From Elymus sibiricus (lineage: Eukaryota > Streptophyta > Magnoliopsida > Poales > Poaceae): a stretch of 64,000 bases of DNA. The stretch lies in assembly GCA_039707655.1 (NCBI GenBank), contig CM077676.1, positions 431,931,379-431,995,378 on the forward strand, in the 5' to 3' direction. The notes below the pieces were generated by a model. The model saw only the letters and a program-made list of their open reading frames with translations, was not told the origin of the DNA and ran no database searches. Each line of letters opens with the position of its first letter. Position 1 is the first letter of the stretch. Positions 31,192 through 44,600 of this stretch are shown here, one piece after another. Position numbers and translations under genes: made by a program.

Positions 31192-33099
31192 TTAAGAGGA
31201 ACACTGAAAGAAAGCAGGGTATTCTTCACGAAGACGGTCCTCGCGTTCCCAAGTGGCTTCATCCTCAGAATGATTTGACCACTGAACCTTGAGAAACTTG
31301 ATCGACTTTTGACGAGTCCGACGTTCAGTTTGATCCAGAACGCGGATCGGATATTCTGGATAAGACAGATCTTCTCGAAATTCAAGTACCTCATGATCCA
31401 CAGCTCGGATAGGATCCTTAAAACAGCGACAAAGTTGCGACACATGAAAGACATCATGCACTTGAGGAAGGTTTGGCGGCAATTCCAATTGATATGCCAC
31501 TTCTCCTCGACGAGCGAGAATGCGGAACGGGCCAATATAGCGAGGTGCTAACTTGCCCTTGATTCCGAACTGATGAGTGCCCTTCATCGGAGTGACACGA
31601 AGGTAAGCTTGCTCACCAGGCTGATAGACCATTACCTTGTGCTTTCGGTCATAGTTGCTCTTCTGACGAGACTGAGCAGTTTTCAGATGTTCACGGACAA
31701 TGCGGACTTGTTCTTCAGCTTGTTGAATAATGTCCGGTCCAACGAGTGAACATTCCCCAGTTTCTGACCAATTCAGAGGGGTTCGACACTTACGTCCATA
31801 AAGAACTTCAAACGGTGCCATCTTCAGACTAGCTTGATAGCCATTGTTGTAAGAGAATTCGGCATATGGGAGAGATTCTTCCCATTTCTTACCGAATGAG
31901 ATGACGCAAGCTCGAAGCATATCTTCAAGCACTTGGTTAACTCTTTCGACTTGACCCTGAGACTGAGGGTGATAAGCAGTGCTAAAAGACAGGTGAGTTC
32001 CCATGGCTTCTTGGAAACTACTCCAAAACCTGGAAGTAAAGAGGCTGCCACGATCTGAACTGATCTCCAACGGAACACCGTGGAGTGACACAATTCTGGA
32101 AACATACAAGTCTGCTAACTGACTAGCAGTGATTGTCTCCTTGACAGGCAGAAAGTGAGCAACCTTTGAGAATCGGTCGATGACGACAAAGATAGCATCA
32201 TGACCCTTCTGCGATCTGGGAAAACCAGTAATGAAGTCCATTTGGACTTTGTCCCATTTCCATTCCGGAATTTCAAGGGGTTGCAGAGTTCCAGCAGGCC
32301 TTTGATGTTCTGCTTTGATGCCACGGCAAACGTCACACTCAGCAACATATTTAGCAATATCATGTTTCATATCGGGCCACCAGTACCGCTGACGAATGTC
32401 TTGGTACATTTTGGTACTACCAGGGTGAATAGTCAAAGGCGTGTCATGTGCTTCTTTCATAACATCCAAACGAGAGTCCAGATTATGCCTTCTGGGGACC
32501 ACTAGGCGGCCTTTGAAGAACAAGGTACCATCCTCACCACCATGGTAGAATGAGGGATTACCCTTGGAGAGGTATTTCTTAATCTTCTCGACTTCAGAGT
32601 CATAATTCTGTCTGGTCTTGATGTTGCGCTCGAGGTCTGGCTCAACCTCCAGGGTATTGAGATAACCCTGAGGAACAATGTGAAGGTTCAATTTGCGAAG
32701 CTCTTCATATAGCATAGGTTGCGCTTCCTGAACCATGAGGTTGTTGCAATAAGCCTTGCGGCTCAAAGCATCGGCCATTACATTAGCCTTGCCAGGGGTG
32801 TAGGAGATATTCATATCATAATCGGCTACTGTCTCGAGCCATCTTTGTTGACGAAGGTTCAGGTCTGGCTGAGTATATAGATACTTCAAACTCTTATGAT
32901 CCGTGTATATCTTGCAACGATTACCAAGGAGGTAATGTCGCCATAGCTTCAGAGCATAAATAACTGCAGCAAGCTCGAGATCATGTACCGGATAATTCTC
33001 CTCGTGAGGACGTAATTGACGAGAGCCATAAGCATTTACTTTGCGCTCTTGCATTAGGACACAGCCTAATCCTTGACGAGATGCATGGCAATAAATCAC
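31192..33099 (-). CDS. Element C pol, second part: RNase H and integrase
   Basis: 635 codons open, in a different frame from the upstream gag-pol part because of a 1-bp frameshift at 33119-33124, so its ATG is not a natural start. RNase H comes first (residues ~1-110: [24 protein letters not shown]). Next is the integrase zinc-binding region (HPGSTKMY...CDVCRGIK), then the catalytic core with [13 protein letters not shown] and QVERVN giving the D, D and E residues. A GPF motif follows (RYIGPFRIL), and a C-terminal chromodomain-like stretch ends [17 protein letters not shown]. RNase H removes the RNA template; integrase inserts the cDNA. All expected residues are visible and no stop interrupts this part. 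Confidence 0.85.
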   Translation of the reverse strand: MIYCHASRQGLGCVLMQERKVNAYGSRQLRPHEENYPVHDLELAAVIYALKLWRHYLLGNRCKIYTDHKSLKYLYTQPDLNLRQQRWLETVADYDMNISYTPGKANVMADALSRKAYCNNLMVQEAQPMLYEELRKLNLHIVPQGYLNTLEVEPDLERNIKTRQNYDSEVEKIKKYLSKGNPSFYHGGEDGTLFFKGRLVVPRRHNLDSRLDVMKEAHDTPLTIHPGSTKMYQDIRQRYWWPDMKHDIAKYVAECDVCRGIKAEHQRPAGTLQPLEIPEWKWDKVQMDFITGFPRSQKGHDAIFVVIDRFSKVAHFLPVKETITASQLADLYVSRIVSLHGVPLEISSDRGSLFTSRFWSSFQEAMGTHLSFSTAYHPQSQGQVERVNQVLEDMLRACVISFGKKWEESLPYAEFSYNNGYQASLKMAPFEVLYGRKCRTPLNWSETGECSLVGPDIIQQAEEQVRIVREHLKTAQSRQKSNYDRKHKVMVYQPGEQAYLRVTPMKGTHQFGIKGKLAPRYIGPFRILARRGEVAYQLELPPNLPQVHDVFHVSQLCRCFKDPIRAVDHEVLEFREDLSYPEYPIRVLDQTERRTRQKSIKFLKVQWSNHSEDEATWEREDRLREEYPAFFQCSS

Positions 33100-35626
33100 G
33101 AAGTCCTTTTGAGAATCCGGGGGGTGCTAACACTGGGGTAGATGTCAACTTATCTTTAAGTGTCTGAAAGCTTTCTTGACATTTTTCTGTCCATTCAAAT
33201 TTAACACCCTTGTGGAGCAGGCCAGTCAATGGCTTGGCAATCTTCGAGAAGTTCTCGACGAATCGGCGGCAATAACTAGCGAGTCCGAGAAAACTCCTGA
33301 CTTGCTTGACGTTCTTCAGGGGAGTCCAGTCAAGAATAGCCTGAACTCGCTCGGGGTTAACGGCAATGCCATCTTTGGAAATCACGTGACCAAGATAAGT
33401 CACCTCGGATAACCAAAATTCACACTTAGAGTACTTAGCATATAACTGCTGTTCTCGCAGCTTCTCCAATACAAGCCGAAGATGTTCGGCGTGTTCTTCT
33501 TCATTCTTGGAAAATATAAGGATATCATCCAAGTAGACCACGACGAACTTGTCGAGGTAGTCCATGAAGATATAGTTCATCAATCGGGAGAAGGTTGCTG
33601 GAGCATTAGTTAATCCGAAGGACATAACAGTGTACTCGTATGATCCATAGCGAGTAACGAAAGCAGTCTTCGGAATATCCTCCTTTCGAACTCGGATCTG
33701 ATGATAACCCAACCTCAAGTCGAGTTTCGAGAACACAGAGGATCCAGCAAGCTGATCATAAAGATCGTTGATCCGGGGCAGCGGATACTTGTTCTGGATT
33801 GTTGCTTGGTTAATGGGCCGATAGTCCTGAACCAGTCGGTTAGTTCCATCCTTCTTCTTAACAAAGAGAGAAGGTGCTCCCCAAGCAGAGGAACTGGGGC
33901 GGATGAAACCCTTTTTTAGTGACTTGTCGATTTCTTCCTTAAGCTCGAGAAGTTCATGCGGAGGCATCTTATAAGGACGCTTCGCAATAGGGGTAGTGCC
34001 AGGCTTCAAGTCGATGACGAACTCGACAGCTCTAAACGGGGGTATTCCTGGAAGTTCTTCCGGAAAGACGTCCGGAAAGTCACGGACGACCGGAACGTTC
34101 TCAATTCCCTCAAGAGGTGAGGCGTTCAAAGCATTCAGAGCATAAATCTGAGCTTCGGCATTCTGAGTAATGCGGGTGGTGTAGTTCACTATCTCATCTG
34201 AGGGGTGTAGGAGTTGGATGATTTTGGTGGCACAATTGATCGAAGCAGTGTGAGCTTTCAACCAATCCATTCCCAAAATGAGGTCTATGGTGGAAGAGTT
34301 CAATACAATGGGTGAAACAAGAAATTCCAATCCTTTGATTTCAACAGGGATATTGCGTGCTATCATGGAGATTTGACAACGGCCACTGGGGGTTTTAACG
34401 ACCAGTGGGGTATGCATCTCCTCATATTGTATGCTATGCTTAAATGCAAATTTCCCCGACATGAATGAATGTGATGCTCCTGAATCAAATAAAACAGAAG
34501 CAGGTACTGAGTTAACGAGGAGGGTACCCATCACAGTAGCAGGCTGATCCTGAACTTCTTCAATGTCAATATTGTAAGCATGTCCACGACCATAAGCAGC
34601 AGACCCAGTATTATAGTTGCGGGTCTTATTGTTGCCACGACCATTGCCACGACCATTACGAGGAAATGCCAACTGGTTCTGATCCTGGCGGCAGTCCTTA
34701 GCAAGGTGACCTGGTTTGCGGCACTTGAAGCATAGACCATCTTCAGGACGAAGAGGAGCAACACGCGGTGGAGCAGCTTGAACTCTTGGTTGCCTCGGTG
34801 GTGGAGGAGGCAGACGGGGTGCAGCATAAGAGGGTCTTGGCGCAGGGGCAGCTGGACGGTACACACTATTGGGAATCCAGATACGACGCTTCTGTGCTGG
34901 GCTCGAAGATGAGCCAATGTCACGATAGCGCTTCTGCGACTCCTTGTGCTTGATCTGAGCGGTCTCAACCAGAATAGCCTTGTTCACGAGAGTGGCAAAG
35001 TCGGTGAAGTCTTGAGCAGCAAGTGCAAGCTCGAGGTCTGGGTGGAGTCCACTACGGAACTTCTCCCGTCTACGAGCATCAGTTGGAATGTCTTCTTCAG
35101 CATAGCGGGATAAGTTAAGGAACTCCCGCTGATAGGCTTCGACGGTCTTGTTGCCCTGAACGAGGTTGCGGAACTCGGTCTTCTTTCGATCTATGATCCC
35201 CTGAGGAATATAGCGAGCACGGAAGGCAGTCTGAAACTCATCCCAAGTAACGATTGTCCCAGCAGGCAGTGTACGCTTGTGAGTGGACCACCATTGAGCA
35301 GCGGGGCCCTTCAGGAAGTAGGTCGCGAAGGCGACAAGGCTTTCAGGGGCGACATTGGCAGACTCCATCTCAAAAGCGATGTCGCGGAGCCAGTCATCGG
35401 CATCCAGTGGCTGATCAGAGTTGCGAAAAATAGTGGGGTTGAGACGCACAAACTCTGACAGTGTTATTGAAGCTGGGTTGTGGTTCTGATTGTTCTGATG
35501 TGGAAACTGAGCCATAATATTAGTCATAAACTGACGGTTCAGCTCGAATTGTTGCATCATTGCGGCCATGTAGTCGGGCGGTGGTGGCTGCTCAGGGGCA
35601 CGACCACGACCACCTGGTCTAACCAT
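32981..35626 (-). CDS. Element C gag-pol, first part: gag, protease, reverse transcriptase
   Basis: 881 codons open; the last ~40 (below about 33120) are out of frame. The capsid region is at residues ~55-235 ([27 protein letters not shown]), a zinc knuckle [14 protein letters not shown] at ~297-310, protease with [13 protein letters not shown] around 380, and RT from ~520 with [10 protein letters not shown] near 695. The start [12 protein letters not shown] is matched by the gag of A (MVRPAGRGRGRAPE), supporting the ATG. Gag forms the particle, protease cuts the polyprotein, and RT copies the RNA. The only visible defect is the frameshift between RT and RNase H in a six-base homopolymer. Confidence 0.85.
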   Translation of the reverse strand: MVRPGGRGRAPEQPPPPDYMAAMMQQFELNRQFMTNIMAQFPHQNNQNHNPASITLSEFVRLNPTIFRNSDQPLDADDWLRDIAFEMESANVAPESLVAFATYFLKGPAAQWWSTHKRTLPAGTIVTWDEFQTAFRARYIPQGIIDRKKTEFRNLVQGNKTVEAYQREFLNLSRYAEEDIPTDARRREKFRSGLHPDLELALAAQDFTDFATLVNKAILVETAQIKHKESQKRYRDIGSSSSPAQKRRIWIPNSVYRPAAPAPRPSYAAPRLPPPPPRQPRVQAAPPRVAPLRPEDGLCFKCRKPGHLAKDCRQDQNQLAFPRNGRGNGRGNNKTRNYNTGSAAYGRGHAYNIDIEEVQDQPATVMGTLLVNSVPASVLFDSGASHSFMSGKFAFKHSIQYEEMHTPLVVKTPSGRCQISMIARNIPVEIKGLEFLVSPIVLNSSTIDLILGMDWLKAHTASINCATKIIQLLHPSDEIVNYTTRITQNAEAQIYALNALNASPLEGIENVPVVRDFPDVFPEELPGIPPFRAVEFVIDLKPGTTPIAKRPYKMPPHELLELKEEIDKSLKKGFIRPSSSAWGAPSLFVKKKDGTNRLVQDYRPINQATIQNKYPLPRINDLYDQLAGSSVFSKLDLRLGYHQIRVRKEDIPKTAFVTRYGSYEYTVMSFGLTNAPATFSRLMNYIFMDYLDKFVVVYLDDILIFSKNEEEHAEHLRLVLEKLREQQLYAKYSKCEFWLSEVTYLGHVISKDGIAVNPERVQAILDWTPLKNVKQVRSFLGLASYCRRFVENFSKIAKPLTGLLHKGVKFEWTEKCQESFQTLKDKLTSTPVLAPPGFSKGLRDLLPCISSRIRLCPNARAQSKCLWLSSITSSRGELSGT

Positions 35627-35879
35627 CCTGCTAAAATTTCAACGGGGGGGGCAATTTAGTAATAACAACTGTAAGTGTTTAGCGACAAACATGATGTAAC
35701 ACGACAATGAATAAGTAGTGCATCAATACATAGTAATAGTCAATTACGACATATAGATCCATACACAGAGTCGGTTACATGCGGACAGCATAACGGCGTA
35801 AAATTAAGGAAAAAGACATACTAGGCGGCGCGCAGGCACGCGGTGAGGAACTACACAACGAGACATAGCAAAGGCTACA

Positions 35880-36704
35880 TCAACGTCGGGGAAAACCACT
35901 GAAACGGGGTAACTGCAAGTGCAAGTGCGGACGATGAATCTCTGTAGCAGAAAGGTCCTGCTCTCCGTGTGCACTCTGATGCAGAACCCGGTCTCGAACT
36001 GAAAGAAGAGGTCCACGCGCAGGCCTGTGACCTCCAACAGCAGGCCAATCGATACCTGCCGGCATCTGAGTCCTGCGCGGGTAAAGGATATACTCCGGAT
36101 GTATCCCTGCTCGAACAGCTGGTAGCAACTGTGTCATAGCATCGTAGAGACGTGCTCGAGTGGCAAACAGCTCGACTGTAAGAGCCCGGTTAGTGCGATC
36201 CAGAGCCTGAGTGCACTGAATCAACACGTGCGGGTCGTATCGACGACGCTCGTAAGGGGCACAGATAGCTGTGTAGTATCCAGTAGCATCTCCAGTAGGC
36301 GCATACGGAATGTATCGGAACTCAGAGGCATCCAAGCTACTATGCTCTCCACGGAGTCGTGCGACAGCAGAATAGGCAGCATCATGGACTGCCATCTCAA
36401 TTGTCACACCGATACCGTGAAAAAGGTGCAACTCGGTGTCTGATTCATCTTGCTGATCATAGATACGAACATCAGCATGGTACTGCTCCTGGTTGAACTC
36501 GCGGTAATCCTCGTAAACCATATACTTGGGGTACCAGCGGTAGCCAAGTCTGGTCAGGAGGGCGATCAGGACAGCTGGAAAACCAGGGGCATCACGAGCC
36601 CAAGTGCGAAGCAAAAGCTGCGTCGTAGGGCGCGGTGGAAACAGGCGATCCATCCGAAACAGAGGAAACTTAGGATTGTCAAATGACAATGAGAAGTATA
36701 ACAA
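35880..36704 (-). CDS. Element C: extra leader ORF upstream of gag, function unknown
   Basis: 274 codons are open between PBS and gag, in sense orientation, ending 253 bp before the gag ATG. A better start is the Met 17 codons in (36653), giving MDRLFPPRP and 257 codons. The protein has no recognised domain: Tyr/Arg-rich parts, GYRWYPKYMVYEDYREF, LFHGIGVTIEMAVHDAAYSAV, FRYIPYAPTGD, and a Leu/Ala-rich, probably helical stretch ALDRTNRALTVELFATRARL. Additional ORFs between LTR and gag are known from some plant Gypsy elements, but I do not recognise this one. Element A has lost most of this region while keeping the sequence on both sides. It could be a capsid- or packaging-related accessory protein; that is a guess. 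Confidence 0.5.
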   Translation of the reverse strand: MLYFSLSFDNPKFPLFRMDRLFPPRPTTQLLLRTWARDAPGFPAVLIALLTRLGYRWYPKYMVYEDYREFNQEQYHADVRIYDQQDESDTELHLFHGIGVTIEMAVHDAAYSAVARLRGEHSSLDASEFRYIPYAPTGDATGYYTAICAPYERRRYDPHVLIQCTQALDRTNRALTVELFATRARLYDAMTQLLPAVRAGIHPEYILYPRRTQMPAGIDWPAVGGHRPARGPLLSVRDRVLHQSAHGEQDLSATEIHRPHLHLQLPRFSGFPRR

Positions 36705-37030
36705 CTTGGAGAGAAAGGTTTAGCGAACCAAAGTAAAGGAGAATATGATTAACAGGCTAATCAGATCAATGATAAGGAACAAGCACAGATAATCCAGCTC
36801 TCCGGGTGGACGAGATTACGAGATCCTAGTGTCGGCGTTAGTAAAATTTATTTAACCCGAAAGGAAGAGAGTTCAGAGTCCCAGAGTATAGAAGAGAAAT
36901 AAAAGATCCTAATACCACCCGGTTGGCGACGTGGGCCCGTAAGCCACACAGCCATGTTAGTAAAATAGTTTTCGGAAACACTAGACTCAACTACGGCCAA
37001 GGAGTTGGATAGGGGCTTCCTCCAAGCAGT

Positions 37031-37047
37031 CGGCTCTGATACCAACT
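37031..37047 (-). other. Primer-binding site of element C
   Basis: On the minus strand tggtatcagagcc begins three bases after the 5' LTR end (gtcaca-agt), complementary to initiator methionyl-tRNA. The same arrangement occurs in A (59714-59726). Confidence 0.8.
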
Positions 37048-39689
37048 TGTGACGCCCCCGACTTAATCGTGCACTAATCATACACGCAAACGTGCACGAT
37101 CAAGCACAGGGACTCACGGGAAGATATCACAACACAACTCTAAACTCAAATAATAAGCATGAATCATCATATTACAAGCCAGGGGTCACGAGGACCCGAA
37201 TACATAAGTCATACACACAAATGATATCTGAGTACAGACCTAGTTAGTCAAGTTTTGCCTTAAGAAGGCTAGCACAAACAATGATACAGATCGAAAAGGC
37301 GAAGGCCTCCTGCCTAGGGCCTCCTAACTACTCCTGGTCGGCTGGATCAACCCAGTAGTAAGTGCCGTCGGGACCCTCCTGGTAGTAAGCTTCGGCAGTG
37401 TCGTCTGGCTCCTGGGCTCCGTCGTCTGATGTATCATCATATAGGTATGGGGGAAAAGAATAGCAGAGCAACCGTGAGTACTCATCCAAAGTACTCGCAA
37501 GACTGACATCAGAACTATGCTAAATATGCATTGGTATCAAATGAAAAGGCTGTATCTGTGGACTATATAGCAGAAATGCCAGAAGAGAGAAAGGCCTAGC
37601 CTATCGAAGACTAGCATCTTCAAGTAGTCTTGCAGCATCAGAAGAGAGTAGATAATAGTAGCATACATGTGGATATACAACAGCAATGTCCTGAGATCCT
37701 TTCTCGACTCCCTGCGAGAAAGCGGTCCCGAGAGCATTATTAACAGTTTAATATGAATCATCATCAATTTGTAGTTGTCATAGATCCGGGCACAACTCCG
37801 AGTGTCCTGTTACCGTGGACACGGCTATTCGAATAGATAACTTCCCTGCAGGGGTGCACTACTGTTACCCAACACGCTCGATTAACTCCGGCCGGACACA
37901 CTGGCTGGGTAATGCCCGGCCTCGGCTGATCGACACATCGCAGCCCGACCTAGAGCTCAGCAGAGAGGTCAACACGCCGGTCTAAATCCTAAGCACAAAG
38001 GGGTCTTGGGCCATCGCCCTTTGCACTCCTGCACATTGCGAGGGTAGCCGGGGCCCAGGCGCGACACTGAATACACCAGTGACGTAACCAGCCCACCCCA
38101 ACCAGCCCGCATCTCTGAGCTGTGACGTCTGAAGAGCTTTCGGCTGATACTACGGTGTAGAGGGCCCCATTAAACCATTATCCCACGTGGTGGTAGTGCG
38201 AAATGGGCACGACGACTCACTCAGATCAAATACCCAGTTCCGTTTGGCGTAATTAGTATCGCGCGGGTGCGCTTGGAACCGACCCGTCTTTAATGATATG
38301 CGCTCGCGGGCACCCTTGGGGCCAGCCCGACTTTACATTTCCCCGCGGGTACCTCTCGAGGTGGACCCGCCTGTAACAAAGGTCAAAGTAACCGTGTGTC
38401 CAAGTAACGAGGAGGAATCCGAGGAATCACCCTCGATGGATTTCCACTCGAGGAGTTGCGCGACGGTAGCCAAACGGAGGTGATGAAAGAGGAATCACCC
38501 TCGGTAACACACATCCGGGAAGCTATTCTACAGAGGTACCATCGAAAGTGAGCTAAGAGGTATCACCCTCGGCACTCGATGCCAGCTCTGCAGTGTCGAG
38601 CAATTTAGGGGGTGTGCGGTGATGTGCTGCTCTCAGCCCGTCGAACATTCGATTGGGGCGCAGATGCTAAAGCGGAGCAACTACAGCAAGGGAGAGGGGC
38701 CACAGATGGTTTTCCATCCAACCTATACTAAGCAGTTTGGATAATAAGGCATGTATCAACAGCAGTTACAAGGACAGGCTATGCATCAGATTAGGATAAA
38801 TCAAAATGCAGCAATTTCTAATGCAAGCAGGAGGGAGAAGGAATGGATGATATAGGCATGCGTCAAGGGGGTTTGCTTGCCTGGAAGCTCTGCTGAGAGA
38901 GGTTGATCGTCAGACGGCTGCTCGTCGGGGGTGTAGTCGAACTCTGTTGGGACGGCGTCGGTTTCGGCGTCTATCGAGAGAGAAGGAGGGGGAAGAAACA
39001 ATAAATTTCACGGCAAAATGCAATCACTATGCATGACAAGCCTAAAATGATATGCAGATGTGTTTATTGCCTAACTAAATGATTTAGTTAATTTAGGAAT
39101 TTATCTGGATTTATCTAATTAAAGTTGTGCACTATTCATTTATCGAAAACAGTCAAAATGTTCCATGTTCAGCTAGCTAGAAGTGTTGGACAGATGTTTT
39201 GATTACATATTTAGAATCTTCATATTTTTCTGATCATTTTGCATATATAAATTATTTTCATCTGACTTACGGTTTAAAAGATATGATTTTCTAAAGTTTT
39301 ATTAATTTTCTGGAATTATTTTAAATATTTAATTCAACATTATCCGAAACAGTGTGGGGATGACGTCAGCATGACGCAATGCTGATGTCAGCGGTCAACA
39401 AAGACGCTGACCAGTCAATCTGACGGGTGGGTCCCACATGTCAGTGACCCAGGGGCTAATTAACTAACTAACAGACTAATTAACCAGGTGGGGGCTACCG
39501 GTCAGTGGCACATTAGCATTTAATTATCTAATTAACTTAATTAACAATTTAATTAATCATTTAGTTAATATTAAAAACGTTTAAACCGACCGGGCCCCAC
39601 ATGTCAGTGGGCCAGAGCGCCCAGTCAGCAGCGCTGACTGGTCAACTGGGCCCACGGCCCCACCAGTCAGCGTCACTGGAGGTGAGCCA
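37048..39689 (-). repeat. 5' LTR of element C, part one (LTR continues at 48809-50209)
   Basis: Matches 27113-29752 of the other LTR. It is interrupted by element D after agcca (39685-39689), which is repeated at 48804-48808 as the TSD. Confidence 0.9.
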
Positions 39690-41591
39690 TGTTGGGGAAC
39701 GTTGCATGGGAAACAAAAATTTTCCTACGCACACATAAGATCTATCCATGGTGATGAGCATCTACGAGAGGGAGAGTGGATCTACATACCCTTGTAGATC
39801 GCTAAGCGGAAGCGTTAATAAACGCGGTTGATGTAGTCGAACGTCTTCGCGATCCAAATCGCCGAGCGTCCCGCGATCCAATCACGATCCTTCCGATCTA
39901 GTGCCGAACGGACGGCACCTCCGCGTTCAACACACGTACGGCTTGATGACGCCTTCACCTCCTCGATCCAGCGAGCGATGGTGAAGTAGTGGTTGAGTTC
40001 CAGCAGCACGACGGCGTGGTGATGATGGTGAGGAACAATCTCTGCAGGGCTTCGCCAAGCACTACGGAGATTATGACGGAGGAACTAGAGGGTTAGGGTT
40101 GCCGCACACGGCTTGGGGAAATCTTAATGTGTCCCGTGTGCTAGCCCTGCCCCTCTATTTATATGTTGAGCCTTGGGGTCTAAACTTGGAGTAAAAGCCT
40201 CCTCCGGGTCGGTTTTGCCCGCACAAGGTCGGTTTGGCCCGCAGGGAAAGAGTCCAACTCGGATCCCTGCCGAACCGTGCACAGCCGCGCACAAGCGGTA
40301 GTACCGCTTCACACAAGCGGTAGTACCGCTTGGGCGGTAGTACCGCTTTACACAAGCGGTAGTACCGCTCGGGCGGTAGTACCGCTTCACACAAGCGGTA
40401 GTACCGCTCCGGCGGTAGTACCGCTTCACCAAGCGGTAGTACCGCTTACGCGGCAGCAAAACTACTTTTGCACTTTCCAATACCTTGTGGGCTTTATCCC
40501 TTTGGCTCATATAAAGTGTTGCTGCACCCGAACACTTCGGTAAACATCCGGAACCCCTTCCGGTGAACTCCGGAACCCTTCCAGAGATCAAAACACTATT
40601 ATCACATATATCAATCTTTACCTCCGGACTATTCCGGAGATCCTTGTCATGTCCGGGATCTTATCCGGGACTCCGAACAACTTTCGGTCACCAACATAAT
40701 AACTCAATTATACTAATCGTCACCAAACGTTAAGTGTGTAGACCCTGCGGGTTCGAGAACTATGTAGACATGACCGAGACACCTCTACGGCCAATAACCA
40801 ATAGCGGGACCTGGATGCCCATATTGGCTCCTACATATTCTACGAAGATCTTTTATCGGTCGAACCTCTATGTCAAGGATTCAGTTAATCCCGTATGCTG
40901 TTCCCTTTGTTCTTCGGTATGTTACTTGCCCGAGATTCGATCGTCGGTATCACTATACCTAGTTCAATCTCGTTACCGGCAAGTCTCTTTACTCGTTCCG
41001 TAATACAAGATCCTGTGGCTAACTCTTTAGTCACTTTGCTTGCAAGGCTCAATGTGATGTTGTATTACCGAGTGGGCCCTGAGATACCTCTCCGTCACAC
41101 GGAGTAACAAATCCCAGTCTTGATCCATGCCAACCCAACAGACACCCTCGGAGATACCTGTAGAGCACCTTTATAGTCACCCAGTTACGTTGCGACGTTT
41201 GATACACACAAGGTATTCCTCCGGTGTCAGTGAGTTGCATGATCTCATGGTCAAAGGAACAGATACTTGACATGCAGAAAACAATAGCAATAAACTGACA
41301 CGATCAAATGCTACGTTTACAGTTTGGGTCTTGTCCATCACATCATTCTCCTAATGATGTGATCCCGTTATCAAATGACATCTCATGTCAATGGCTAGGA
41401 AACCTTAACCATCTTTGATCAACGAGCTAGTCAACTAGAGGCTTACTAGGGACACAGTGTTGTCTATGTACCCACACATGTATTTGAGTTTCCAATCAAT
41501 ACAATTATAGCATGGACAATAAACGATTATCATGAACAAGGAAATATAATAATAACCAATTTATTATTGCCTCTAGGGCATATTTCCAACA
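39690..41591 (-). repeat. 3' LTR of element D
   Basis: Minus-strand limits TGTTGGAAATATGCC...GTTCCCCAACA. It contains a TATA-like box (minus strand tataaatagagg, 40152-40163) and the palindrome array at 40293-40447. Confidence 0.95.
40293..40447. repeat. Array of eight aagcggtagtaccgctt palindromes (3' LTR of D)
   Basis: The unit has 8-bp arms (aagcggta / taccgctt) around a single central g. Eight units, some with a substituted outer base, lie 1-6 bp apart. In element orientation the array lies about 130-290 bp upstream of the TATA-like box, in U3. Identical array in the other LTR. Confidence 0.9.
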
Positions 41592-41602
41592 GTCTCCCAC
41601 TT
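41592..41602 (-). other. Polypurine tract of element D
   Basis: Minus strand aagtgggagac directly precedes the 3' LTR. The same word precedes the 3' LTR of B (55120-55130). Confidence 0.8.
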
Positions 41603-41641
41603 GCACTAGAGTCAATAATCTAGTTCACATCACTATGTGAT

Positions 41642-44600
41642 TTACATTGTAATGAATCGAACACCCATGCAGTTCTGGTGTTGTTCATGTTTAGCCCTTG
41701 GAAGAGGTTTAGTCAACGGATCTGCAACATTTAGATCCGTGTGTACTTTGCAAATATTTATGTCGTCCTCCTTGATGTAATCGCGGATGGAATTGAAACG
41801 TCGTTTTATGTGTCTGGTCCTCTTGTGAAATCTTGGTTCCTTGGCTAGAGCAATGGCACCAGTATTATCACAAAACAGAGTCATTGGGTTAAGCGCACTA
41901 GGCACTACTCCAAGATCTGTCATGAACTCCTTCATCCAGACACCTTCCTTCGCCGCCTCCGAGGCAGCGATGTACTCCGCTTCGCATGTAGAATCAGCTA
42001 CCACGCTTTGCTTGGAACTGTACCAGCTAACCGCACCCCCATTAAGAATAAATACGTATCCGGTTTGCGACTTAGAGTCATCCGGATCAGTGTCAAAGCT
42101 TGCATCGACGTAACCCTTTACGACGAGCTCTTGATCACCTCCATAAACGAGAAACATGTCCTTAGTCCTTTTCAGGTACTTCAGGATATTCTTGACCGCC
42201 GTCCAGTGTTCCATTCCTGGATCACTTTGAAACCTTCCGGCCATACTTATGGCAAGGCTGACATCGGGTCTTGTGCACAGCATTGCATACATGATAGAGC
42301 CTATGGCTGAAGCATAGGGGATGACACTCATCTTTTCTCTATCTTCTGCAGTCACTGGGCATTGAGTCTTACTCAACTTCACACCTTGCAAAACAGGCAA
42401 GAACCCCTTCTTGGACTGATCCATTTTGAACTTCTTCAAAATCTTATCAAGGTATGTGCTTTGTGAAAGTCCTATTAAGCGTCTCGATCTATCTCTATAG
42501 ATCTTGATGCCTAATATGAAAGCAGCTTCTCCTAGGTCCTTTATTGAAAAACTCTTGTTCAAATATTCCTTTACGCTTTCCAGCATTTCTATATTGTTTC
42601 CAATCAGCAATATGTCATCCACATATAATATTAGAAATGCTATAGAGCTCCCACTCACTTTCTTGTAAATACAAGCTTCTCCGTAAACTTGTATAAACTC
42701 GAACGCTTTGATCACCTCATCAAAACGAAGATTCCAACTCCGAGATGCTTGCACCAGTCCATAAATGGATCGCTGGAGTTTGCAAACTTTGTCAGCATTC
42801 TCTGGATCGACAAAAGCTTCTGGTTGCATCATATACAACTCTTCCTTAAGGAAACCGTTAAGGAACGCTGTTTTGACATCCATCTGCCAAATTTCATAAT
42901 CGAAAAAGGCAGCTATTGCCAACATGATTCTGACGGACTTAAGCATCGCTACGGGTGAGAAGGTCTCATCGTAGTCAACTCCTTGAACTTGTGAAAAACC
43001 CTTTGCCACAAGTCGAGCTTTATAGACGGTGACATTACCGTCCGCGTCCGTCTTCCTCTTAAAGATCCATTTGTTCTGAATGGCCTTACGCCCTTCAGGT
43101 AATACTTCCAAAGTCCATACTTTGTTTTCATACATGGATCCCATCTCGGATTTCATGGCCTCTAACCACTTCTCGGAATCCGGGCCCATCATCGTTTCTC
43201 CATAGCTCGTAGGTTCATCATTGTCTAACAACATGACCTCTAAGACAGGGTTGCCGTACCACTCGGGAGCAGTACGCGTCCTTGTCGACCTACGAGGTTC
43301 GATAGCAACTTGATCCAAAGCTTCATGATCATCATCATTAACTTCCTCTTCAGCTAATGTAGGCTCCACAGAAACAACTTTCTGCGCTGCGCTACTCTCA
43401 GGTTGAAGTAAAGGTTCAACAACCTCATCAAGTTCTATCTTCCTCCCACTCAATTCTTTCGAGAGAAACTCTTTCTCAAGAAATGTTCCGTTTTTAGTGA
43501 CAAACACTTTGCCTTCGGATCTGAGGTAGAAGGTATACCCAACTGTCTCTTTTGGGTATCCTATGAAGACGCATTTCTCCGCTTTGGGTTCCAGCTTTTC
43601 AGGCTGAAGCTTTTTGACATAAGCATCACATCCCCAAACTTTAAGAAACGACAGCTTTGGCTTCTTGTCAAACCAAAGTTCATAAGGCGTCGTCTCAACG
43701 GATTTCGATGGTGCCCTATTTAAAGTGAATGCTGCTGTCTCTAATGCATAACCCCAAAACGATAGTGGCAAATCGGCAAGAGACATCATAGATCGCACCA
43801 TATCCAATAAGGTTCGATTACGACGTTCGGACACACCATTACGCTGTGGTGTTCCAGGCGGTGTTAATTGTGAAACAATTCCACACTGTCTTAAGTGACT
43901 GCCAAACTCATAACTCAGATATTCTCCTCCTCGATCAGATCGTAGGAATTTAATCTTCTTGTTACGATGATTCTCAACTTCACTCTGAAATTGTTTGAAC
44001 TTTTCAAATGTTTCAGACTTGTGTTTCATTAAGTAAATATACCCATATCTACTTAAGTCATCAGTGAAGGTGAGAAAGTAACGATAACCACCGCGCGCCT
44101 CAATACTCATCGGACCGCACACATCAGTATGTATGATTTCCAATAAGTCACTTGCCCGTTCCATTATTCCAGAGAACGGCGTTTTAGTCATCTTGCCCAT
44201 GAGGCATGGCTCACATGTGTCAAGTGATTCAAAATCAAGTGACTCCAAAAGTCCATCAGCATGGAGCTTCTTCATGCGTTTTACGCCAATATGACCTAAA
44301 CGGCAGTGCCACAAGAAAGTGGTATTATCATTATCAATTCTACATCTTTTGGCATCAATGTTATGAACATGTGTATCATTACTATCGAGATTCAATAAGA
44401 ATAAACCCCTCACATCGGGTGCATGACCATAAAAGATATTACTCATATAAATAGAACAACCATTATTCTCTGATTTAAATGAGTAACCGTCTCGCAATAA
44501 ACAAGATCCAGATATAATGTTCATGCTTAACGCAGGCACTAAATAACAATTATTCAGGTTCATCACTAATCCCGATGGTAATCGAAGAGCGAGCGTGCCG

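Noticed and set aside
40293..40447. CRISPR-like regular repeats
   Set aside because: Spacers are only 1-6 bp, the context is a plant LTR, and each unit is itself palindromic.
40124..40591. 155-codon frame with a repeated Lys-Arg-Tyr-Tyr-Arg pattern (repeated at 47336-47803)
   Set aside because: It is the translation of the palindrome array in the LTR of D.
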